The notes under the pieces: model-generated | The model's input: only the letters and a program-made list of their open reading frames with translations | Told to the model about the DNA's origin: nothing | Database searches by the model: none | Position numbers and translations under genes: made by a program | Assembly (NCBI RefSeq): GCF_037095755.1 | Contig: NZ_JBAWKJ010000001.1 | Location: 1,181,001 to 1,245,000 of the forward strand | From: Sphingopyxis sp. CCNWLW2 | GTDB lineage: Bacteria; Pseudomonadota; Alphaproteobacteria; Sphingomonadales; Sphingomonadaceae | Direction of reading: 5' to 3' | DNA: 64,000 nucleotides | Shown here: in pieces, positions 57,228 through 64,000 of the stretch | Layout of the letters: each line of letters starts with the position of its first letter | Numbering within the stretch: position 1 is the first letter of the stretch

Positions 57228-60000
57228 ATGATCCGCGCGGCGCTCTCGCGATGGAAACCGGCGATATTGGCCGGGCTGGCGCTGGTGGGGCTCGTTCCCG
57301 CCGGCGCCGAAGCCGTTGAAAAAAAAAACCGTTTCGATTGCGAGCGATCGCTGGGCGCCGAACGAGGACGACAGCTGGCTGTTCGATGTGCGCTCGGGGC
57401 AGTACCGGCTCGGCGATGGGGTGCGCGGTTATCAGACGCCGCAGGGGATTTGCGTCGACCTCGGCGATGTCGTGCTCGCGCTCGATCTCGCGGTGCGCGT
57501 CGACAAGAAGTTGCGCCGCGCAACCGGCTGGGTGTTCGACGAAAGGCGCAGCCTGACGATCGACCGCGACGCGGGCGACGTGCGCGCGGGGAGCGAGAGC
57601 TTCCGCCTGACTGCGACGACGATCCGCGACACGCCCGCGGGATGGTGCGTCGACCTCGATAGCCTGAACGACTGGCTCGGGGTGCCGCTGACCGCCGATC
57701 TGTCGAATGCGGTGCTGCGGGTCGATACGAAGGACAAGCTGCCGTTCCAGCTCGCGGCCGAACGCCGCGCACGTGCGGCGGCGATCCGCCCGCAGGCGCA
57801 GTTCGACCTTGCGAGTCTGCCGCAGACGGCGCGGCCGTATCAGGCGTGGGCGACGCCCTCGGTCGATGTCGTCGCGTCGGCGGGCGTCGTGTCGGACAAG
57901 CGCGGCGGATCCTATGTCCAGGGGCGCTACGAGATTTTCGCGGCGGGCGAAGTGGTCGGCCAGAGTTTCGACGCGCGGCTGTCGTCGGACAATGAGGGTG
58001 TGCCCGACAGCTTGCGGATGCGGCTCTATCGCACCGATCCGCAGGGACGGCTGCTCGGGCCGCTGAAGGCGACGCATTACGGGCTAGGCGATGTCAGCCT
58101 GCTCTCGACCGGCATCGTCGCCGCGTCGGCGCCGGGGCGCGGCGCGGTGCTGACCAATCGCCCGATCGAGCGGCCCGACGCGTTCGACAAGACGACCTTT
58201 CGCGGCGATTTGCCCGCGGGCTGGGATGCCGAACTCTATCGCAATGGGCAATTGCTCGCTTTTACGAGCCCGAACGGCGATGGGCGCTACGAGTTTATCG
58301 ACGTGCCGCTGCAATATGGCGCGAACCGCTTCGAGATCGTGCTCTATGGGCCGCAGGGGCAGATACGGCGCGAAATCCGGCAGGTGCAGGTAGGGATGGA
58401 TTCGATTCCGCCGCAGCAGACCTGGTATTGGGCGGGCTTCGCGCAGGAAAATGCCGACCTGGTCGAGTTCGGGAGCCGGCGGCGCGGCGCGTTCCGGCGC
58501 GGCTGGCGCGGGACGATGGGAATCGAGCGCGGACTCGACACGCGCACGTCCGCCTCGGCCTATTTCCACAGCCTGCTGATCGAAAATGTCCGCTATAATT
58601 ATGGCGAGGTCGCGTTGCGGCGCTCGATCGGGCCGACCTTGCTCGAAGTCGGAGGTTCGTACGCTGATAATGGCGGCTTCGCGGCGCGTGCGAGCTGGCT
58701 TGCCGCGTTCGGCGAAACCTATGTGCGTGCCGACGCGATGCGCGGCTGGGGCGGGTTCGTTTCGGATCGTTTGATCAATAATATCAACGGTATCTATTCA
58801 GTGTCGGTCGACCAGTCGGTCAAGTTCGGGCGAATGGTGCTGCCGCTGCATTTCGACGTGCGGCAGGTCGAACGATGGTCGGGGGTCGACAGCCTCGAAG
58901 CCAGCGCGCGCGCGTCGGCGAGTTTCCGCGCGCTGACCTTTACCGGGCAACTCGACTGGAGCCGGACAAAGGTGCCGATCGGTCCCGATCCGCCCGACAA
59001 TCTCTCCGCCAGCCTGCTTGCCAACGCCCGCATCGGGCGCGTTCGCGTCCGCGGCGAGGCGCGTTTTGCGCTGTCGGGCGCCAATGCCGATTCGCGCATG
59101 ACCCTGATCGGCGAGTGGGCGGGAAAGGGTGACGCCGAATGGCGCACCGAACTCGGTTATGACCGCGGGCTCGACCGCGCGCGCGCTGGGCTGGGATATA
59201 CGCGCCGTTTCAACAAGTTGCAGCTGACGGGATTCGGCGAGGTTGCGAGCGATGGATCGGTTGCGGCGTCGCTGGCGCTCGTCTTCAGCTTCGGGCCGAA
59301 ATCGGACGGCGGCTGGCGCGTGTCGGCCGAGAAGCTCGCGAGCCGCGGGCAGGTGGTCGCCGAGGTCTGGATGGACGAGAATGGCGACGGGGTCCGCCAG
59401 CCGGGCGAAGCCGCACTTCCCGACGTGCCGCTGACCGCGGGCAACGCCTTTGTCGACGCCGCGACCGACAAGGCGGGGCGGGGCGCGATCGACGGGCTCG
59501 AACCCTTCCGCCCGGTGATGATCGGCATCGACGCGGGCAGCTTGCCCGATCCCTATGTCCAGCCCGCGCTGCCGGGGGTCGTGGTGACCCCGCGGCCCGG
59601 AGTCGCGACGCGCGTGCTGCTGCCGATGGCGGCGGCGGGTGAGATCGATGGCACCCTGCGCCGCGATGGCGGCAACCCGATCGAGGGGCTGGGAGTCGAA
59701 CTCATCGACGCCGAAGGGCGCGTGCGCGCGACGACGATCACCGAATTCGACGGCTATTTCCTCTTCGAGGGCGTCGCTTATGGACGCTACACGGTGCGGC
59801 TGGGCAAGGCGTCGGCTGCGGCTTTGCGGCTTGATGGTGCCTTTGCGATGAGCGCGGCGCCAGGCAAGGCGACGCCGCGGGTGCGGCTGGGGACACTGTC
59901 GCTAAAGCCGCTGCGCCGCGACGTTGCGATACGGGATGAAGCGCCGTCTGGCAGCAACAGTGCGCGAGGGCCACCGGGCGAGGGGGATGGTGGATTATAG
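57228..60000 (+). CDS. Usher-like outer membrane protein, frameshifted at a poly-A tract
   Basis: The ATG at 57228 with a GCGGGG site encodes a perfect signal peptide (AILAGLALVGLVPAGAEA). The next bases are a run of ten A (57319-57328), after which the long frame continues in +1. With nine A the product would be one 923-residue protein. The mature part has an N-terminal beta domain, an usher-like TTFRGDLPAGWDAELYRNGQ segment near 300, a long barrel-like region, and two C-terminal SdrD/carboxypeptidase-regulatory-like beta domains (WMDENGDGVRQPGEA). A TTG at 57316 could start only an unexported form. Confidence 0.75.
57319..57328 (+). repeat. Homopolymeric A10 tract at the signal peptide junction of the usher-like gene
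   Basis: Ten consecutive A residues in a GC-rich gene. They separate the signal peptide frame from the mature protein frame by one base; nine A restore a single frame. Confidence 0.95.
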
Positions 60001-60036
60001 TCGCTAGGCGGCTTTGGGGTGGTGAGCGTGATTGCT

Positions 60037-60124
60037 CGTCATCCCGGACTTGATCCGGGACCCGCCTTCCTTCTGCCTAGCTTTGAAAAGGCAAGGCAGG
60101 CCCCGGGTCAAGCCCGGGGTGACG
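60037..60124. repeat. Two-hairpin dispersed repeat, copy 4
   Basis: CGTCATCCCGGACTTGATCCGGGA, then about 40 nt, then CCCCGGGTCAAGCCCGGGGTGACG. It sits between the convergent usher-like and patatin-like genes. Confidence 0.8.
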
Positions 60125-60171
60125 ATGATGAAGGGGGCAGCTTTCTGTCGATTGCGAACGTTCACCGGCTG

Positions 60172-61134
60172 TCAGCTCAACAACGGCTCCAGCGCGTCCC
60201 ATTCGCGGTCGACTGCGCGGCGGCCGGCGTCGATTGCGGCGCGGATTTTCGCCGGGTTGAACTCGAGCGTTTCGGCGACTTCTTCCTCGGGTTCGATGAT
60301 ACGGATCGGCGCGAAGCGGTAGCGCGCGATCTGGACATCGAGCGGGCGGAGGATGCGCGCGGCCTGCGCGCCGCCGATGCCTTCATTCTGAAGCGCGCGA
60401 AGCTGGCCTTCGCGCGCGGCGATCAGATCGTTGATCAGCGCGGCGCCGGCGAGGTCGTTCGCCGACACTTCGGATTGCAATATATCGACCGCGCGCAGCC
60501 CGATCTTGATGAGGTTGGGGAAGGTGCGCACCGGGCCGGGGCGCGGTGCGGGCGAGGCGCGTACCGCGATCACCCCGCGCGGGTTCATTTCGAGCGCCGA
60601 ACTGAGCGGGGTTACGTCGCGCACCCCGCCGTCGACCCATTGTTCCTCGGTCCCGTCGCTCGCGCGTGTCTTCAAGGGATCGAAGAAGAGCGGCATCGCG
60701 CAGCTCGCGTAGACCCAATTGTGGATGCCGGGCACGCTCTCGTCGATCGCGCGATAGGTGCCGGTGCCGAGATTGACGACGCCGAGGAGCAGCTTGCGCC
60801 CGCTCGCGCGCAGTTTGGCGTCGTTCGCGAAACCCTTGAGCAGCCGTTTGAGCGGCGCGGTGTCGTAGAGCGCATCCTCGCCGAGCAAGCCGCCGACGAC
60901 GCCGAGCGGGCGCGACTTATAGATCGAGCTGTTGCCGCGGATACCGAGCCAGGCATCGAGCAGTCCCGGCACATCGTCCTGCGCCACCCCGAGCGCCTGG
61001 ATCGCGCCGGTCGATACGCCCGCGACGATGTCGAGGCGAACGCCGCGATTGACGACGAGTTCGTGGACGACGCCGACCTGAAAGGCGCCTTTCGCGCCGC
61101 CACCGCTCAATACGATTGCCAGACCGCCTGCCAT
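60172..61134 (-). CDS. Patatin-like phospholipase
   Basis: A 320-residue serine lipase of the patatin/RssA group. The oxyanion loop is SGGGAKGAFQVG (residues 10-21), the nucleophile Ser41 lies in GVSTG (39-43), and the Asp of the dyad is in VDGGVRD. No signal peptide; probably cytoplasmic or membrane-associated acyl hydrolase. GGGAGG precedes the ATG. The gene converges with the usher-like gene and is divergent from the membrane protein gene. Substrate unknown. Confidence 0.9.
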   Translation of the reverse strand: MAGGLAIVLSGGGAKGAFQVGVVHELVVNRGVRLDIVAGVSTGAIQALGVAQDDVPGLLDAWLGIRGNSSIYKSRPLGVVGGLLGEDALYDTAPLKRLLKGFANDAKLRASGRKLLLGVVNLGTGTYRAIDESVPGIHNWVYASCAMPLFFDPLKTRASDGTEEQWVDGGVRDVTPLSSALEMNPRGVIAVRASPAPRPGPVRTFPNLIKIGLRAVDILQSEVSANDLAGAALINDLIAAREGQLRALQNEGIGGAQAARILRPLDVQIARYRFAPIRIIEPEEEVAETLEFNPAKIRAAIDAGRRAVDREWDALEPLLS

Positions 61135-61240
61135 GCCCGCGCCTCCCTGATCGGCGTCAGTTTACCGTAGTTCGGGCCATCTCCCAACCCTCGCCGGCGC
61201 GTTTGGCCGATTCGGGCATCTCCAAACCCTTGGCGAAATA

Positions 61241-61255
61241 TTAACCAGTCTTTAG
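61241..61255 (+). promoter_or_regulatory. CtrA-like binding site upstream of the GT-C-like gene
   Basis: TTAACCAGTCTTTAG fits TTAA-N7-TTAA with one mismatch. It lies 51 bp ahead of the ATG and is followed by TATAAA. Confidence 0.5.
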
Positions 61256-61306
61256 CCGACAATTGCGTATAAATCGGCGCGGCCCCTCGAGGCCTGGGGG
61301 ACGCCG

Positions 61307-63163
61307 ATGGCCGAAACGATCACCGAAGCGCGCAGGCGCGAGGCCTCGGCCATCCGGCTTTCGCCCGATCGGCTGGCGTTGATTCTGTGGCTGGGCTTCG
61401 TTGCGGTCAGTCTGCTCCTGCATCGCGATGCCATCGCCGCGCTGTCCTTTTCCGATCCTGACAATGCGATGCGGCTGGTGCAGGTCCGCGACCTGGTGGG
61501 CGGGCAAAGCTGGTTCGACACGACGCAATATCGGACAAATCCGATGGGCGGTGGCGGGCCCACGCACTGGTCGCGCTTCGTCGATGCGCCGATCGCCGCG
61601 TTGATCGCGTTGCTGAGCCTGTTTTTCGAACCGCAAGCCGCCGAACGCTGGGTGCTCACACTCTATCCGCCGTTTCTGGCGCTGCCGCTGCTGCTCGTCT
61701 TTTCGCGGATCCTGCAAATATTGGGCGGCCGGCAATTCACCTTCATCGGGCTTGCGATCGCGGCGACGACACTCAGCTATTTGCATCATTTCGCGCCGCT
61801 CAACATCGATCACCACGGCTGGCAGGTTCTGCTGTCGGTCGTGCTGCTGTGGCTCGCGCTCCGGCCGGCAAGCTTTGCGAACGGATTCCTGTCGGCGTTC
61901 GTCGCGGGCATCTATGTCGAGATTTCGCTCGAAGGCTTTCCGCTTCTGGGTCTGTTCTGGGCGCTTTTTGTCGTCGACTGGCTGCGCGATCCGGCCAAGG
62001 CAAGCCGATTGCGCGGCTTTTCGGCCGGGATGATCCTGTTGCCGGCGTTATGGGCGCTGCCCTTCCGCGGCACGACCTATGTCGTGAGCATCCTCTGCGA
62101 CAGCTTTTCCTTGCCCTATATCGTGGCGACCGCGCTGGCTGGGCTGGTCTTCACGGCCTTTCTGGCCGCGCCCTGCCGCTGGACCGCGACATTGCCCCGG
62201 CGGATTACGCCGGTGATCATCGCGGGCCTTCTGTTCGGGGCCGGTTTTGTCCTCACCGGGCCGTCCTGTCTTTCCGGTCCATTCGGCACGCTGGAACCGC
62301 TCGTGCGGACCTATTGGTATGATCCGATCCTCGAAGGACGTCCGCTGTGGGTGCAGGAGCCCGCCAGGCTGCTCGCCTATATCGTCCCAAGCCTTGTCGG
62401 ACTGCTGGCGACGATCGGGGCTTGCTGGAAGGCGCGCGGGCGTCCCGATGCCGAAAACTGGTTTCGCCTTGCATTCCTGATCCTGTGCAGCGCGATTCTG
62501 GCAATGCTGGTCATCCGGGCGCTCAACGTTGCGCATGCCTTTATGGTGCCTGCGTTCGCGGCGCTCGCGACCGGACTATGGCGCTGGATTCATGCACAGT
62601 CGAATATGGCGCGGCGTCTTTTCGGACATTTGCTGCTTTTGTTGTCGATCCCGACGGTCGATATCGCGCTCGGCTATCGCCTGTCATCGCTTGTCGCAGG
62701 CCCCGCGGCCGTTCCGGAAGCAGGGCCGCAGAATGCGGCCTGCCTTCAGTCGAATCCGGCGCTCGCCGGGGAGCCGCCGGCGCTTCTCTTTACCTCGACG
62801 CATATCGCCCCGGCGCTCTTGGTCAGCACACCGCACAGCGTTGTGGCGACCGGTCATCACCGCAATCACGCGGCGCTCAATCGGGTGATATCGGCGTTTC
62901 TTGCACCGCCCGATGGCGCGCGCTCGTTGGTCCGGGCGGAAGGCGCGCGCTATGTCGTATTTTGCAGTGGCGAACTTGGGCCGCTGGCTGCCGCGAACCG
63001 GAACGGGCTCGCCGCGCACCTGATCCAGGGCAGGGCGGTCGATTGGCTGGAACCGCAACACCGGTTCTCGTCGGGTGGCTTGCAAGTGTATCGCGTCGTT
63101 TATCCAGCCGCGAAAAAGCGTGGTATCAGTGAAAAACCCATCCCGGCGTTAACCAGTTTTTAG
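61307..63163 (+). CDS. Large GT-C-like membrane protein (putative glycosyltransferase)
   Basis: A 618-residue protein with about ten to thirteen hydrophobic segments, ending in a soluble C-terminal domain (from about residue 455). After the first membrane segment comes FSDPDNAMRLVQVRDLV, an acidic DPD motif (Asp50, Asp52) in the first periplasmic loop. That is where GT-C glycosyltransferases such as STT3/PglB and PMT carry catalytic acidic residues. YRTNPMGGGGPTHWSRFVD follows. This placement suggests a lipid-linked sugar transferase, but the acceptor is unknown. GGGGGA precedes the ATG. Confidence 0.65.
   Translation: MAETITEARRREASAIRLSPDRLALILWLGFVAVSLLLHRDAIAALSFSDPDNAMRLVQVRDLVGGQSWFDTTQYRTNPMGGGGPTHWSRFVDAPIAALIALLSLFFEPQAAERWVLTLYPPFLALPLLLVFSRILQILGGRQFTFIGLAIAATTLSYLHHFAPLNIDHHGWQVLLSVVLLWLALRPASFANGFLSAFVAGIYVEISLEGFPLLGLFWALFVVDWLRDPAKASRLRGFSAGMILLPALWALPFRGTTYVVSILCDSFSLPYIVATALAGLVFTAFLAAPCRWTATLPRRITPVIIAGLLFGAGFVLTGPSCLSGPFGTLEPLVRTYWYDPILEGRPLWVQEPARLLAYIVPSLVGLLATIGACWKARGRPDAENWFRLAFLILCSAILAMLVIRALNVAHAFMVPAFAALATGLWRWIHAQSNMARRLFGHLLLLLSIPTVDIALGYRLSSLVAGPAAVPEAGPQNAACLQSNPALAGEPPALLFTSTHIAPALLVSTPHSVVATGHHRNHAALNRVISAFLAPPDGARSLVRAEGARYVVFCSGELGPLAAANRNGLAAHLIQGRAVDWLEPQHRFSSGGLQVYRVVYPAAKKRGISEKPIPALTSF
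63149..63163 (+). promoter_or_regulatory. CtrA-like binding site upstream of the FAD oxidoreductase gene
   Basis: TTAACCAGTTTTTAG, one base different from the site at 61241. It covers the last codons and stop of the membrane protein gene and lies 55 bp ahead of the next start. Confidence 0.5.
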
Positions 63164-63218
63164 CCATAATTACCCCAAGTCAGCAGGCAGCAATCTGATC
63201 CGTGTGGGGGAATATCAC

Positions 63219-64000
63219 GTGACCAACGCCCAAGTGTCGAAAAGCCGTCCGACGAGCGCCGACGTCGCCATCATTGGCGCCGGTCCCGCGGGGCTGACCG
63301 CCGCCTATCAGCTGACCCAGCAGGGGTATAGCGTCACGGTGATCGAAAAGGACCCCGTCTATGTCGGCGGGATCAGCCGCACGGTCGAACATGAGGGCTT
63401 TCGCTTCGACATCGGCGGGCACCGCTTCTTTTCAAAGAGCCGCGAAGTCGTCGACCTGTGGAACGAGATCTTGCCCGACGATTTCATCGAGCGCCCGCGG
63501 ATGAGCCGCATCTATTATGAGGGCAAATTCTATTCCTATCCGCTGCGCGCGTTCGAGGCGCTGTGGAACCTTGGCGTGGTGCGTTCGACGCTGTGCATGA
63601 TCAGCTATGCGCAGGCGAAGCTGCTGCCGAACAAGAATGTCCGCAGCTTCGAGGACTGGACGATCAACCAGTTCGGGCGGAAGCTTTATTCGATCTTTTT
63701 CAAAACCTATACCGAGAAGGTGTGGGGCATGCCGTGCGACGAAATGTCGGCCGACTGGGCGGCGCAGCGCATCAAGGGGCTTAGCCTCGGCGGCGCGGTG
63801 ATCGACGGGCTGAAGCGCAGCCTCGGGCTCAACAAGAAGCCCAATGATGGCATGGCGACCAAGACTTTGCTCGAAACCTTTCGTTATCCGCGGCTCGGCC
63901 CCGGCATGATGTGGGACGCGGCACGCGACAAGGTCGTCGCGGGCGGCAACCATGTGCTGATGGGCCACAGCTTCAAGCAGCTGACGCAGGATCAGAAGAC
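63219..64000 (+). CDS. NAD(P)/FAD-dependent oxidoreductase, UDP-galactopyranose mutase/amine oxidase-like (cut by window end)
   Basis: The first 260 residues are visible and the frame is still open at the window edge. Starting at GTG after GTGGGGGAAT, the FAD-binding loop is IIGAGPAGLTAAYQL (GxGxxG at 20-25), followed by YVGGISRTVEHEGFRFDIGG, which binds the adenine and flavin parts. The family contains protoporphyrinogen oxidase-like, amine oxidase and UDP-galactopyranose mutase-like enzymes. The upstream GT-C-like gene and shared CtrA-like site suggest surface sugar metabolism. Confidence 0.8.
   Translation, partial: MTNAQVSKSRPTSADVAIIGAGPAGLTAAYQLTQQGYSVTVIEKDPVYVGGISRTVEHEGFRFDIGGHRFFSKSREVVDLWNEILPDDFIERPRMSRIYYEGKFYSYPLRAFEALWNLGVVRSTLCMISYAQAKLLPNKNVRSFEDWTINQFGRKLYSIFFKTYTEKVWGMPCDEMSADWAAQRIKGLSLGGAVIDGLKRSLGLNKKPNDGMATKTLLETFRYPRLGPGMMWDAARDKVVAGGNHVLMGHSFKQLTQDQK

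Noticed and set aside
57316..60000. TTG start of the usher-like protein at 57316 as the true start
   Set aside because: It would remove the signal peptide from an outer membrane protein, while a perfect signal peptide with ribosome binding site lies just upstream in the other frame.
63205..63225. TATCACGTGACC near 63213 as a fourth parS
   Set aside because: Only the CACGTG core matches; the flanking bases of the 16-bp parS consensus are absent.

Overview
The window is high-GC alphaproteobacterial chromosomal DNA. The gene set points to the order Sphingomonadales, probably a Sphingopyxis-like organism. Indicators are a ubiquinol-cytochrome c chaperone next to a DUF177 gene, DUF1491, DUF1489, DUF6489 and DUF4402 proteins, an S5 protein with an Arg/Gly-rich N-terminal extension, a long L3 tail, HemJ in place of HemG/HemY, and many palindromic intergenic repeats. 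No plasmid, phage, insertion sequence, CRISPR array, rRNA or tRNA was found.

Layout. 1-8 kb holds glnD (partial) and mutS, maeB, bamE, a respiratory-complex chaperone, a DUF177 (YceD) gene and an SRPBCC protein. 8-25 kb is one minus-strand str-S10-spc cluster running rpsL, rpsG, fusA, tuf, rpsJ to rplO, secY, adk. It ends without the usual rpsM-rpsK-rpoA-rplQ genes, and a gap of about 300 bp carrying a repeat splits rpsJ from rplC. 25-38 kb mixes DNA repair (hypoxanthine-DNA glycosylase), an amidohydrolase, a surface S8 protease with an autotransporter-like C terminus, a HAD phosphatase with dapD, a TonB-dependent receptor, gpmA, a small heat-shock gene behind a ROSE-like RNA thermometer, and a lipoprotein/M14 peptidase/GNAT operon. 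38-43.3 kb holds regulatory and housekeeping genes (ptsN, hpf, dnaQ, coaE, aroE, maf, ppsR), all on the minus strand.

43.3-43.7 kb is the best candidate for the chromosomal replication origin. It lies between ppsR and hemE, carries three perfect DnaA boxes and an AT-rich segment, and coding strand preference flips there. To the right, on the plus strand, are hemE, hemJ, rho, a monooxygenase, terC, DUF1489, DUF6489, mnmE, mnmG, rsmG, parA and parB. Three perfect 16-bp parS sites lie at 51.0, 51.8 and 53.6 kb, two of them inside coding sequence. This is a complete origin and segregation locus.

55.6-60 kb is a compact chaperone-usher-like surface fibre locus (DUF4402 subunit, periplasmic chaperone, large usher-like protein). 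The usher gene is knocked out of frame by a run of ten A residues immediately after its signal peptide, so it is a strong candidate for phase variation or transcriptional slippage. 60-64 kb holds a patatin-like lipase, a large GT-C-like membrane protein and an FAD oxidoreductase (cut by the window end). The last two genes each have a nearly identical CtrA-like site just over 50 bp upstream.

The most interesting points are the poly-A switch in the usher gene, the oriC/parS locus, the S12 Arg88 residue expected to give intrinsic streptomycin resistance, the ROSE-like thermometer, the paired CtrA-like sites, and the apparently non-canonical start of mnmE.
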